DNA of 64,000 nucleotides, taken from Symbiodinium natans. Lineage: Eukaryota > Sar > Dinophyceae > Suessiales > Symbiodiniaceae. Positions 23,901-33,560 of the stretch are shown piece after piece; the stretch's first letter is position 1, and every line of letters begins with the position of its first letter. Below the pieces are notes generated by a model. The model saw only the letters and a list, made by a program, of their open reading frames with translations. It searched no databases and had not been told where the DNA came from. The position numbers and the translations under genes are program-made. The DNA lies in NCBI GenBank assembly GCA_905221605.1, contig CAJNDS010002582.1, positions 202,501 to 266,500 on the forward strand, read 5' to 3'.

Positions 23901-26900
23901 GCCCTATTTATAATAGCCCTGTGAACCCATAAGCCCTTTCAACCCTATAAACCCCGGAATCCCCGACCAATACATAAACCCCGCAACCACCAAAAAAAGG
24001 CAGAAATTTGCAATAATAGCAATAGTGACAATAAAAGAAAATTATCACAACAATAACAGTAGTAGCAATACAAATAGCAAGAATATCAGTAATAACAGTA
24101 AGTGCAATACTTGCAATCGTAACAAGAATTCACCACAAAGCCAAAAAATGACAATAAAGACCCTAAAGACCAAAACAACAATAACAATAAGCGTAGCAAC
24201 AAAGCAATACTGGCAACAAGAACAAGAATGTTGTCCTTGCATTTCGGCACCAGCAAGCGCCTGCCTGACCGCAGCGGAGACACACCTGGATTCTCGTGCC
24301 CCTGCAAAGAAGCGCGCTTCAACAGGTGGTCAACTTAGTCACTACGACTCGTCTGAGATAGTCCAAGGGCTGGCCAATGATAGACAGTGACAAACAGGAC
24401 AGTAAACGGCCAGGTTGCGGGACCTGAAGCCCGAGAATGTCGTTCTCAGCCAAGAAGGCGTGCCGAGAGTGGGGCCGGGCCGTGGGGATGAGTAGGGTTG
24501 CCCTAAACCCTATACCCTAATTTTGATACCCTAAACCTGGTACCCTAAACCTTATACCCTAAGCCTTCTACCCTGACCTTTATACCCTAAACCCTATACC
24601 CTAAACCCTATAAACCTAAACCCTAAACCTGGGTTTTGGGTTTCAAGCTGCAGGGTGCTCCGAGGATGCTTCGGTAGCATCCTTCCTTACTTTTTAAAAG
24701 CCCGTCAAAGTTTAAGGGTTTAGGGTTTGGGGTTTACTTACCTCAAGGATGAACGCTTGGCTGAGAAACGGGCATTCAGGGAGAAGAGAAGAAGGGAGCG
24801 TAGGGAGACCCCTTCTGCCAGTACTAAGTCACACCTGTGATTGCATCCCCTGCTTGTATAGAATCGCGGGAAGGCTCTGCTATCAGGTTGCCGGCAGCTT
24901 CCTCAGTCCGTGCTCAAAAAGGGTTTAGGGTTTAGGGTTTAGGTGCCTGAAGCCCCACACCAAAACAAGGGGCATCCTCTTTTTGGGGTTCCTGGAAAAT
25001 TTCGAGGTTTAACGAGTCTGGGTAAGAAGTGTCCATCTTTCAGTGTGCTGGCGCCGAGCTCAGTCCACGCTTCAAAAAAGGGTGTAGGGTTTAGGGCTTA
25101 GGGTTGGGCATCTCAAGTCCTCGCATTCAGGAGGTCGGGCGCAGTATAGCAGATCTCATGGAGATTCGTCCCAGCCCCAAGGCGCAGTCCACAGCTTCGC
25201 AATTTTCATTTGTATTGAGCCATATGACTGCAGGTAAGTAGAAGTTCTTGTTCTGCTATACTATAGTTACTATACCACAATAGGTGACGTCCTTTCCCCT
25301 CAAAGAAGAGACAAAAGGAAAGAGCTCCGTGTGGAGCGTCTCAGCAGGAAGAACTCTACACACCCTAAACCCCTAAATCCCAAATACTGAACCCTAAACC
25401 CGCAAGATCCTGCCAACCCTAAACCCTAAACCCTAATGGGATTCCGAATGCTCCTAAACCCTAAGCCATAAAGCCGAAACCCTAAACCCTAGACCGATTC
25501 GGGCCAAGGCCTGGGGATAAGAGCGCGACACCTTGGTTCCGCGTACAGGGAGATGGCCCACCAGCTCTGCCTTTGGCCTTTCAGAGGGCCCCAGAAGTCC
25601 CCCAAAGAGGAGCAAACCCGCCCAAAACTTTCGCCCAAAGCCCGCCCAGAACCTTCTGGGGCTACGAAGCCTCTACAACTCCAATAAACCCTAAAGTTGC
25701 CCTAAAGCCCTAACCCTAAATCCTAAACCCTAAAACCCTAAACCCTAAACCGCCACTCCCCTAGACTGAGAGGCTGCGCCAAGCTGACGGATTTCGGCTT
25801 CGGCCGCTTCGGAGTGGAGTCCGTCGGGCACCGCCCTGAGGGGGGTTGCTCAGTGCCATGGAGGGTTTAGGGTTTAGGGGTTAGGGTTTAGGGTTCAGGG
25901 TTTAGGGGTTAGGGTTGCTACTAGAATGCACCCAATCGCCCGAGTTGTGTGCAGAGCTCGTGCTCTACGGGCCTAGACGCCCCTTTGGAGAGAGTCTGCG
26001 AATGGGATTTTGAATCGTACGCAAGAGAGTTATATAGGGGTCGGATTGATTGCTAATCGTATGCCCTTGTGGTTCCTTTATAATTATCCTGTAAATACCC
26101 CCAGAACCCTATTCTGATAATCAAGGTCCTATATTACTTGTAGGGAACTGTTCTAGTTATCAATAAGGCTAAGGACTGTACCTCAAATTGTATTAAGGAT
26201 CCCTAGATAAATTCAGGTATATTCCTTAAGTAAGCGGCAGTGGGCTTTCTGGGTATACAAGAGAGCAGCCTGAATCCCTGGGCCAGGATTTGGTCCTTCG
26301 GGGTCCCGACGGGGAGTCCTGGCTATGCTCCTTGGGCCTGCAAGACCTTGCACAAGGAAGCAGAGTTTCGGGGGTAAACCCTAAGCGCCCTAAACCGCTA
26401 AACTCGAAAGCCCCTAAAACCCCCGAAACCCCTTAAACCCCCTAAACTCCCCCTAAACCCAAACCAACATCGGACCCATCATACATGAGAGTTATAAGGT
26501 TCAAGTTGGAGCAGGAAGTGGAAGACGGTTGCTTGATGCTCTTTTTCCCAAGTCAGCGCTTGCCGCCCAAGGATGACTAGGACCCACACAAGGCCCTGAT
26601 TCCCTTTTTTTAGGGCTTAGGTTCACTTAGCAGCCCCCTTGAAACCAAAACGGGTACCCTTTTTTATTCCTCGGTTGCTCTTGGGCCTTGACTAGACGAT
26701 CAACCCAGTATGGGGGTATGCTACAATAGGGGACCCCGAAAATGCCCAAAATGGACCCCAAAGAGTGGGAATCCCGACCCCAGGAAGGTAACCCTAAACC
26801 CGAAACCCGAAACCCTAAACCCTAAACCAGAAGGTGCCCCCAAATTTCGGAAACCATCAGAGCCAGAGCTGAAGCGTGGGGAGGTCGCGCCGGAGGTGCT

Positions 26901-29900
26901 GGCCCAGCAGACGTACGACTCCAGCCGCTCGGCATCTCTCAGCAAGGGCTTAGGGTTTGGGGCTTAGGGTTTGGAGTTTGGGGTTTAGGGTTTAGGGTTT
27001 GTGGTTTAGGGTCTAGGGTCTAGGGTCTAGGGGCTTTTGGGGTCCTATGTGTTGAGGCTGCCGTACTACATAGGGACACCAAAAACTCCAGCCTCTTGGC
27101 ATCTCTTGGTTGGACTTGAAGGCTCTATGGGCAGTTCTCTATCATGGGGGGGGGTGGGGGGGTCCTTCTTTTGAGGGTGCCGTGTACTACATAGGGAGCC
27201 TGCAAACGGACCTTGAGTTAGAGAACTACTCATCTGGAACCGGTGCCGCATCCAGAACCAGCACCGCGAGGGCGGGAGCCTATTCCAGACAGAGCAGCGC
27301 CCATGTGCAGAATCGGGATCTTTGAAGTGGATGGAACCAGTCAGGGGTGAATGCCAAGAACAATCGCGGTTGATACACCCAACTCCTTTGAATCGCCATC
27401 GTAAAGCCGGAAAGCGCCCGGGTCTTTCTGGTTTAGGGTTTAGGGTTTGGATCCTCTAGAAGAAGCCGTAAACCCTAAACCCTAAACCCTAAACCCTAAA
27501 CCTTTTGATTTCTACACAGCCATACCCACGTGCCGGCCAGGGGCGGACCTGTATTCGTTGGGAGTGCTGGTGTGGGTGCTGCTGACGGGCGGACTGCTGA
27601 ACAAGGCGCCGCGATCCATTCCAAAGCTCTACTTGTAGAGGGTTTAGGGTTTAGGGTTTAGGGTTTAGGGTTTAGCGTTTAGGGTTTTCAGTGTGTGTTT
27701 GGCGTCTTTGTTTAGCGTTTTTTAGGAGCTGCTGTGGCGTTGTTAGCTTTTGCTTTTGTTGTTTTTGTTAGGGGTTTAGGGCTTTCGGGGTATAGCCTCC
27801 TTAACCCCTGAGCTTCGGACAGCAGCCACAATCCCAGGCCTGAACGCTCCAAACAAATCAACCGGCTTGGTTCTTCGTCGGGCTGCTGGATGCTTTCGGG
27901 TTCTTAAGGGAGGGGGGGGGTTCAAGAGGGGTTTTGGGTTTTGGGGCTTAGGCTACTTTCCTAGTACTCCCTGCGACTCCCTGAGGCTCCGTAAGCTTCC
28001 CTGAGGTCCCCTACGTACCTACCCCCCTTGAACCTGCCCTCCCTTCTTATAAGAACCCGAAAAGGATGCTATACTCTCATGGGTCCCCTTCTATACTACC
28101 CCCCCTAGATTCTCTCCGTATATAACCTTAAGTAGCCTTTATGATCCCCAAATAGCCTTCACTATGGGGGGAACCTCGGGGTGGGCAGTATAGAGGGGGG
28201 GTAGTACCCCTTAACCCCTAAATCCTAAACCCTAAACCCTAAACCGCCTAAGCCCCATGATGTTAGCTCGACTTGCCGGCCCGTTCTCTGACGCAGAGTT
28301 TGCAGGAGTTTCAATTGCAAAGCTGTGTTTAACAGGAGAATCTAGAGGAGACTGTTCACCCGCCTAAACCCTAAACCCTGACGGGTGTTTGAAAAAGGCC
28401 AAGATAGTCGCCTCACCGCCATTTACCCTGGCTGGCCAGCAGTGTGCTAGTTGGGTCTTCGTGGCCCTGCCTGGAACAGCCAACCGCCTTATATAAATAC
28501 TGCAGAGGTGTTGAGGGCTTAGGGTTTAGGGTTCGGGGTTCGGGGTTTGGGGTTTGAGAATTTTTTTTTCAGGGGACGGGCTGGGAGATACACTGAAACA
28601 CCCAGCCAGGCAGATCCACTGCCACCCATGGGGAAGATGTGCCGGCCCAAGCAGAGTGAAGAACAACCCCCCCCCCTTTCCACACCCTTTCCCCCAACCA
28701 TATATATATATATATATATAGAAATATATATATATATATATATTCATATTCTCTCTATATATATAATTTATAAATAGTCCCTCTAAACCCTGAACCATGA
28801 ATCCTAAAACCCTAAACCCCCCTAAAGCTGAGGCTTCACCCCCCTCCCCCATCCTCCTAGCCCTGAGCAACGCCCCACCACTCCAAAGGCCCTAAACCCT
28901 AAACCCTAAACCCTAAACCCTAAACCCTAAACCCTAAACCCTAAACCCTAAACCCTACACCATCTTACATTGCAAAAGACCCAAAGCCTTAAGCCCTAAA
29001 CTCGAAGCCCTAGCCCAACCCAGCTGTGTGGCGTGAGTCTGCTAGGGAGGTGACCAAAAAAACAAACCTAAACCCCAGCTTGGCTTGAATCTAAGCTCGC
29101 GAAGGGTCAGGGCTTCGGTGGCTTTGGCTTTAGCTGTTAGGGCTTCGGGTTTATAGGTGGAGGGTTTCGGGCTTTTAGTGTTTAGAGCCCAGCTGCAATA
29201 AAAGGGTTCAACAAAAAAAGGTGCAGGGGTTTGCTTTGCGGCTACTTTACAACAGCCTGGATGCAGAGAAAAGAGTTCAGGGGTTGAGGGGCTTCTTTAA
29301 ACCCCCTAAAATGTTTATCCTGGTTCAGTGGGGGCCCCTTCAGTAAAGTCAGGATTTTGCGGCTGTTTGGGGGTGTCTCTGGGGTCCGGTGGGTCCGCTC
29401 TACAGTCAAGTTGTGCCTGTTGGGTTCATATGTTTTCGGATTGTCGGTTTGATTCTACCGACCCTTATATTATAAGGCCCCTTAGGGTTTTTTAGGTACA
29501 TAGGGACTAGAAGGTATTCGTATGGGTTATATGTGGGGATATATCGGGGAATAAGATTAAGGGTCCCTTCTAGGGGTCCCTCCTTGTTACCTTTAAGCTT
29601 TGGTTTTCAAAGGCCTGGCCCTGTGCTTTGAAGGTGAACCAAATCACACCTTGGTCTCTTGATTTGGGGGTTTCCGAAATTCGGGGTACTTTTTTTGGGT
29701 CCTTGCTTCTAAGGGAATCCTAAACCCTAAACCCTAAACCCTAAACCCTAAACCCTAAACCCTAAACCCTAAACCCTAAACCCCCCTAAGGGGTCCCGTA
29801 TTCTCGTAAACTCCCTTTTCAGGGAGGCAACCGGCCCTTCGAATCCTGAGCCCAGCGGACTTGGGATTTCGGAGGCTTGGCCTTGCGGTCTAAAGGACAA

Positions 29901-31506
29901 CCACGGTTTAGGGTTTAGGGTTTAGGGTTTAGGGTTTAGGGTTTAGGGTTTAGGGTTTAGGGTTTAGGGTTTAGGGCCCCTAAACCGTAAACCCTAAACC
30001 GGCTGGGCCGCTTGGCCTTCAAAAGGGTAGGAGCGACCGCAGCCCCCTTTTTAAGGCCACCGAGAGGGAGGTCGTCAATTTAAGACCGAAGTCCCTGCAT
30101 CCCTGTTGAGGCCCTGCCAAGGGGTTTTCGGGGTTTAGGGATCCCCAAACCTCGCACCCTTAAACCCCAAACCCGAACCCCCCCCTTCCAAACCTCGATA
30201 CCATTGACCCAAAAACAACACACAAAGATGAATTAGGAGAATCTTTACTACGAACAGCCTTAAGATGTTGCATGCCCCGTCTCCAACCTCCCTTTGAAGC
30301 AGTCCGCCGGCCGAAGGCGCTGGGCAGGAGACTTCCAAGCGCACCTGAAAGACTGCCAGATGCACCTCGGCTCGGATTGCGCGACCGTGGGGTGCAGGGT
30401 TTCGGAGTTCAGGGATTGCTACTATTTGCTTAAGAACCCCAAAAGAATAGAAAATAGAAACCTATGCAATTCGCAGATTAAGGCTCCTGAGTACGTGAGA
30501 TAGAGAGGGAGAGAGAGGGGGGGAGAGGGGGAGAGAGGAAGAGGGATCAGGGCTCAGGGCTTTGCTGAACCTCCTCTCCAATAACGCGCCCGCCCCTCCC
30601 AAAATCTGAACCTCGTAAACTAACCCGAAACCCTAAACCCTAAACAGTAAACCACACCAGGTTTAGGGTTTCGGTTCTAGGGGTTCCTAGTTCCTTACTC
30701 CCCATAATCCGGGTTCGCGGTTTAGGGGTGTATACATACTCTATAGTTACTTGAGGAATTATGCTATTTTTCATATTCATATCAAACCCACCTAAGGAAA
30801 TATTAAGCAGAATTATTGCAGTTACGCAGGTCCTAAGTCCCAAATATTGTGCTGGTTCTTCGTAGGGCGTGACTGAGTCTCGGCGAACTTGGCAGAATCC
30901 CTAAATCTGAGTAGCTGAGTGAGTACACTTTACACTTTTTGGGATACTCTAACCCCCCTATAGAACTGAAAGTGTACACTTTTTTTTGAGGGCTTCTGAA
31001 CTCAGCAACTAAGAAACCCTGAAGGCCCTAAACCCTAAACCCTGAACCCTAAACCCTAAGCCCTAAACCCTAAACCCTAAACCCTAAACCCTAAACCCTA
31101 AACCCTAAACCCTAAGCCCTAAACGAAACCCTCAAGGCTCAAGCGCTGCCTCGAGCAGCCGGAGTCCAACGCTGCGCGCCGCATGCGCCCAGTGGAGCAG
31201 GCACCTCGAAAGTGGGGTTTAGGGTTTCGGGTTTAGGGTTTAGAGTTTCGGGTTTGGGGTTTGTGTTTTTTAGGGGCTTAGAGCAAGAGCCCGGAAGAAA
31301 AAAACACGGTTGAGGCTTCATAGGGTTTGGGTTTAGGGTTTAGGATGGCGCAGGCCTGCTCGTAAACCCTAAACCCTAAACGCTAAACCCTAATCCCTGG
31401 GTCAGAGTCTGGGCTCAAGAAAAAGGGCAGCTTTCGAAACGCTTACTGCCAACCTTCAGGCTCCAATTCCACATATGCAGCAGCGCCCCCCCGACGGTCG
31501 GAGTAG
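14856..31506 (+). CDS. serine/threonine protein kinase, 25 small exons
   Basis: Exons, all in phase: 14856-14922, 15033-15059, 15181-15230, 15355-15403, 15480-15545, 15590-15600, 15668-15693, 15849-15885, 16603-16669, 17236-17282, 18160-18204, 19657-19738, 19978-20054 (or 20030), 20535-20566, 21854-21923, 22436-22502, 23416-23450, 24414-24457, 25773-25818, 26287-26326, 26884-26947, 27520-27605, 30303-30361, 31137-31216, 31460-31506 (TAG). The catalytic core is complete: ILGE+GSYGVVWRA, IYAVKNIR, AEVADHIRMKPHPCIV, GDLLGRI, LEHMHKRM, LRDLKPENVVL, KLTDFGFGR, PTGSPGY+VAPEV, ADLYSLGVLVWVLLTGG. His of HRD is Leu; the Lys, Asp, DFG and APE residues are present, so it may be active. The order resembles CAMK/AGC-type kinases. 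About half the donors are GC. The true start may lie upstream, or at ATG 15166; the last exon is tentative. Confidence 0.82.
15033..15059 (+). CDS. 27-nt kinase gene exon
   Basis: Acceptor ggctcag|AAG; reads KLEILTSLN; GC donor AAT|gccagc, phase 0. A GT donor at 15067 (after AGC C) is an alternative that breaks phase with the next exon. Confidence 0.5.
15181..15230 (+). CDS. kinase gene exon or first exon (ATG 15166)
   Basis: Reads VNTQQQPVEWWLKMAQ, then GA|gctagg (GC donor). The frame is open back to ATG 15166 (aaaATGG, MAALK...), which could be an alternative translation start. Otherwise the acceptor is ctctaaag|GTC. Confidence 0.58.
15355..15403 (+). CDS. kinase gene exon
   Basis: Pyrimidine-rich acceptor ctttctactacag|G; reads DQATPKDAELPENLHT; donor ACC|gtaaca. 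Acidic linker upstream of the kinase domain. Confidence 0.6.
15480..15545 (+). CDS. kinase gene exon
   Basis: Phase 0-0, 22 codons: LGNYFSGKLLVWWSRAPYKN GQ; donor CAG|gttgct. A start six bases earlier gives another open frame but the wrong phase. Confidence 0.52.
15590..15600 (+). CDS. 11-nt micro-exon
   Basis: AAACTGGACAG between acceptor cttagag| and donor |gtaaca. Adds K-L-D-R, the R completed by the next exon. It is supported only by phase and good splice borders, so it needs transcript proof. Confidence 0.35.
15668..15693 (+). CDS. 26-nt kinase gene exon
   Basis: Acceptor gtacttcag|G; reads FAAKKCRE plus G; donor G|gttttc. Basic stretch; phase agrees on both sides. Confidence 0.42.
15849..15885 (+). 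CDS. 37-nt kinase gene exon
   Basis: Follows a G-run (15820-15839) and acceptor ccggcag|GA. Reads VANSAGAPDCT; GC donor GG|gcatgt. In phase with 16603. Confidence 0.42.
16603..16669 (+). CDS. kinase exon, lead-in to glycine loop
   Basis: Acceptor cctaacag|G; reads ASASTSRGSLFARLPPEAIL GE; donor GAG|gtgggt. ILGE is the first beta strand of the kinase N-lobe, continued as GSYG in the next exon. Confidence 0.78.
17236..17282 (+). CDS. kinase exon, glycine-rich loop
   Basis: Acceptor tcgccag|GGC; reads GSYGVVWRALDRQTK plus AA; donor AA|gtgcct. With the preceding GE it forms G-x-G-x-x-G-x-V, the ATP-binding loop. Confidence 0.88.
18160..18204 (+). CDS. kinase exon, VAIK lysine strand
   Basis: Acceptor cttctgag|G; reads IYAVKNIRQKQSLA plus TG; donor TG|gttttt. 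AVK carries the ATP-phosphate lysine. Pieces of this exon are repeated in the intron just after it (18230-18355). Confidence 0.85.
18230..18355 (+). repeat. partial duplications of a kinase exon inside the next intron
   Basis: Exon segment acatccggcaaaagcagagc (18178-18198) reappears as ctccggcaaaagg (18259), acatccggctttttagcaga gccttgc (18302) and gcttgcatcgagg (18350), separated by heptamers. Confidence 0.7.
19017..19124. mobile_element. B-family hairpin element (about 105 bp)
   Basis: Termini TTGGGATGTTCCCCCTTATA / agtatgagggggaacatccc around a central gtactataatcccta palindrome. Other copies: 3836-3942, 11497-11593, 38732-38839, 44366-44484, 49206-49300, 50811-50915, and an end fragment at 44304-44330. 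Confidence 0.8.
19271..19374. mobile_element. G-family element
   Basis: Begins CTTACTTAGCCACTAATTGA and ends TTATTGGAGAAGTAAG. Copies at 8712-8815 and 34950-35052. Two internal half-repeats (ggtttccttatttagcagga) suggest a folded structure. Confidence 0.7.
19657..19738 (+). CDS. kinase exon before helix C
   Basis: Acceptor cattccgag|G; reads NTSDVSRREFEASSLARRMF CPDSAAQ; donor CAA|gtgtgt. Phase 0 into the helix-C exon. Confidence 0.7.
19978..20054 (+). CDS. kinase exon, helix C and beta 4
   Basis: Acceptor tacccag|CTT, immediately after a C-family hairpin. Reads LAEVADHIRMKPHPCIVQL. The E of AEVADHI is the likely salt-bridge glutamate, and HPCIVQL is the usual HPNIV.L motif. The donor may be TC|gc at 20054 or CA|gc at 20030; both keep phase. 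Confidence 0.78.
20535..20566 (+). CDS. 32-nt kinase exon, hinge
   Basis: Acceptor gcacccag|G; reads LFLVHNYQDA plus G; GC donor G|gcctct. Joined to the next exon it gives LVHNYQDAGDLL, the beta 5-hinge-helix D segment. Confidence 0.75.
21854..21923 (+). CDS. kinase exon, helix D
   Basis: Acceptor cctcacag|GA; reads DLLGRIKANRSRLGPRPGHT SF plus AT; GC donor AT|gcacgt. Confidence 0.75.
22270..22408. repeat. long interstitial telomere array
   Basis: About 20 units; begins with four CCCGAAA variants and then perfect CCCTAAA. Lies in the kinase intron just upstream of the helix-E exon. Confidence 0.97.
22436..22502 (+). CDS. kinase exon, helix E start
   Basis: Acceptor cgaagacag|G; reads RYEAPAQAIPWIAQARASIH HG; donor GGG|gtttaggg, a telomere heptamer. 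It follows one of the longest CCCTAAA arrays in the window. Confidence 0.65.
23416..23450 (+). CDS. kinase exon, helix E
   Basis: Strong pyrimidine tract then ctcagag|GTC; reads VFLGLEHMHKR plus AT; GC donor AT|gctgac. GLEHMH precedes the catalytic loop. Confidence 0.8.
24414..24457 (+). CDS. kinase exon, catalytic loop
   Basis: Acceptor cggccag|G; reads LRDLKPENVVLSQE plus G; GC donor G|gcgtgc. D is the catalytic base and N binds Mg. HRD is LRD here. Confidence 0.9.
25773..25818 (+). CDS. kinase exon, DFG
   Basis: Acceptor actgagag|GC; reads CAKLTDFGFGRFGV plus GA; donor GA|gtccgt. DFG binds Mg-ATP. Confidence 0.9.
26287..26326 (+). CDS. kinase exon, activation loop
   Basis: Acceptor gggccag|G; reads IWSFGVPTGSPGY; GC donor TAT|gctcct. 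GSPGY joins VAPEV of the next exon as the activation/P+1 loop, with T and S available for phosphorylation. Confidence 0.75.
26884..26947 (+). CDS. kinase exon, APE
   Basis: Acceptor gtggggag|GTC; reads VAPEVLAQQTYDSSRSASLS K plus G; GC donor G|gcttag. Confidence 0.85.
27520..27605 (+). CDS. kinase exon, helix F
   Basis: Acceptor ttctacacag|CC; reads IPTCRPGADLYSLGVLVWVL LTGGLLNK; GC donor AAG|gcgccg. The Asp before LYSLGV is the conserved helix-F aspartate. Confidence 0.85.
27606..30302 (+). other. large kinase intron
   Basis: Holds heptamer arrays (27640-27690, 28890-28960, 29708-29782, 29905-29975), an inverted-repeat element at 28020-28210, TA microsatellites (28699-28765) and an L-type fragment near 29665. 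An open island at about 28434-28490 (QCASWVFVALPGTANRL) breaks no phase but has no place in the kinase. Confidence 0.4.
30303..30361 (+). CDS. kinase exon, C-lobe
   Basis: Acceptor ctttgaagcag|TCC; reads SAGRRRWAGDFQAHLKDCQ plus AT; GC donor AT|gcacct. In phase with helix F and the following exon. Confidence 0.65.
31137..31216 (+). CDS. kinase exon, end of C-lobe
   Basis: Acceptor ccctcaag|G after a long CCCTAAA array; reads LKRCLEQPESNAARRMRPVE QAPRKW plus G; donor G|gtttag. LKRCLE.....AARRM matches the usual ...L..CL..dP..R.. segment. Confidence 0.7.
31460..31506 (+). CDS. candidate last exon of the kinase gene
   Basis: Acceptor accttcag|GC; reads SNSTYAAAPPRRSE then TAG. Phase fits 31216. 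An open stretch at about 31616-31715 could be an alternative 3' part. Confidence 0.35.
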
Positions 31507-33102
31507 GGTTTGGGTTTAGGGTTTAGGGTTTAGGGTTTAGGGTTTAGGGTTTAGGGTTTAGGGTTTAGGGTTTAGGGTTTAGGGTTTAGGGTTTAGGGCA
31601 ACCTTGCAGGATTTGGCAGGTTGGGAGTTGGGAGGCAGGAGGGGCGGGGAAGCCTTGCTTCAAACCCTACGACATCAGGATCTCCTCCTTCAGACCTGTG
31701 GTTGCAGAAATGTTCACGGGGTTCAGGGTTTAGGGTTTAGGGTTTAGGGTTTAGGGTTTAGGGTTTAGGGTCGGTCCCTAGTTCTATTGATGATTCATGT
31801 CAGCAAAGCACAGCACCAGGGGGGGGGATGAGGTGGGGAGTTCCCAGAGGCAAATGGGACACCCTTACTGGCTCAAAACCCAACGTTTCAACTCTTGGGC
31901 TTCTTATAAGGCAGTGTATTCTGAAAGTTTCAACTTTTATTCCTTTGGGTTTTGGGCCAGTAGACACCCTGAGAGGACTTCGTGGCCAAGCTTATCCCTC
32001 GACAGCCCTCAGAGCGAATGTGCCGCTTGCTTTGGTTCTGCGGCAGGGTGAGGAGTCTCTGGGTTTAGGGTTTAGGGTTTGGGGTTTAGGGTGTAGGGTT
32101 TAGGGGCTTCTGCAATTTTTTAATGGAGATCGAGATCGGTGATGTTTGAGTGATTTTGAGTTCCCTAACGCTGTGGCTCTGGGGTTTTATGAGAGACCTG
32201 CAGACGGGCAGAGAATGCGAGAGAGAGAGACAGAGAGAAGAGACAGAGAGAGAGAGAGAGAGAGAGTGGGGAAAGGCAAAAAGCCGCACAGACTGGCAGC
32301 CCAGCAGAATGCATGTTGTGGTGGGGAGAACTGTCTCACTCGTGCAGCGCGAGTTAGGGTGAAGGGTCGTGACAAGAAAGTAGAGGGACAATTGGGGAGC
32401 AGGCAGGCCAGCGTATTTTAAGGCAGGGTTTAGGGTTTAGGGTTTAGGGTTTAGGGTTTAGGGTTTAGGGTTTAGGGTGAAAGCCGCAGGCAGAAGGCTG
32501 ATGCGTGTCAGTGTAGAGCTCGGTAGAGGGCGGAAAGGGAAGCCACCGGTGCGGGGCAGGATGCAGATGTAGGGTTTAGGGTTTAGGGTTTAGGGTTTAG
32601 GGTTTAGGGTTTAGGGTTTAGGGTTTAGGGTTTAGGATTGCCGAGAGACGAATGGAGATGAGTTCCTTGAACTTAGGTGAGGAGGTTGGGAAGTAGGCTG
32701 AAAGGTGAAACTTTATGAAGGTGCGAAGGCTTTACAGGCTGGGGTCAAGCTTTTTCATTTTAATTCATTGGGCCGACTTCAGTGAGCAAGGCGCCCCCAA
32801 CACGCGGGGCCACATGCCGAGCCCATCAAAAGAAAGAGAGACAGAGAGAGAGAGATGGAGAAAAACAAAAGAGAGAGAGAGAGAGAGAGTGTGTGTGTGT
32901 GTGTCTGTGTGTCAACTTCGCCGCTGAAGACTCCAAACAGGGGCGCGGTCCCCCCCCCCCCCCCCCCGCCTAAGCCGCGAAAGAAAGAAAGAGACGGAGA
33001 GGGTTGGACAAGCGATTCTCTCTCCGAATCTGTGTGCGTGCGCTTCTCTGCTCCAGCATAGGCTTTCAAGCCCCCAGTGTGTGTGGGTGGGTCTTCAAGA
33101 TC
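31507..33102 (+). other. intergenic or intronic stretch
   Basis: Contains several TTTAGGG arrays, GA microsatellites (32217-32268, 32838-32890), a TG run and a C-run (32951-32967). One convincing exon (31961-32047) is listed separately. Nothing else firm. Confidence 0.35.
31961..32047 (+). CDS. exon, unknown protein
   Basis: Acceptor gggccag|T, donor GG|gtgagg (consensus). Reads RHPERTSWPSLSLDSPQSEC AACFGSAA. A second frame is also open. It could be a 3' kinase exon or the start of another gene. Confidence 0.42.
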
Positions 33103-33407
33103 ATGGAAGACCGATGTCTGATTGCGCCCTTGAGCCCCAGACGTTCCTCAGGGTTTAGGGTTTAGGGTTTAGGGTTTAGGGTTCAGGGTTCAGGGTTCAA
33201 AAGGGTTTAGGGTTTAGGGTTCGGGAAGCAGAGGTCACCAGGATATCCGCGAGCACCCCCTCCTCAGTGAACAGCTGCCAACCTACTCGGCCGCTTGGGT
33301 GGAATCGCTATTCAGCATGATTTCGGGTTTAGGTTACGGGCTTACGGCCCGCAGTGATGGAAGGGAGAGCTAGACGCGGACTTTTTGAAGAGAGTCGAAA
33401 CCCTTAA
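33103..33407 (+). CDS. small three-exon gene, unknown protein
   Basis: Exons 33103-33152 (ATG, MEDRCLIAPLSPRRSS, GG|gtttaggg), 33232-33326 (acceptor aagcag|A, GHQDIREHPLLSEQLPTYSA AWVESLFSMIS, G|gtttagg) and 33355-33407 (acceptor cccgcag|TG, VMEGRARRGLFEESRNP, TAA). Both junctions keep phase and both introns are heptamer-rich. The protein would be about 66 residues with no family I recognise. The final exon might instead splice on. Confidence 0.42.
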
Positions 33408-33560
33408 CAATCAGCGCTACCACAAGACTGGACAGCTCATGAGAGAGGCTATATGACATGTAAGCCCAAATACTTATCAATGCTCCTCTCGGCCTCTCTG
33501 TATGTCTCTATATATATATATGTGTGTGTGTGTGTGCGCTACAGACTTTTCTTTCAAGAG

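Noticed and set aside
24025-24390. Asn-rich 121-codon frame
   Set aside because: Its first half is low-complexity AAC/AAT repeat; it lies in the intron before the RDLKPEN exon.
25547-25690. Open stretch EMAHQLCLWPFRGPQKSPKE inside a kinase intron
   Set aside because: The kinase exons on both sides already join in phase without it. It could be an alternative exon, but nothing supports inclusion.
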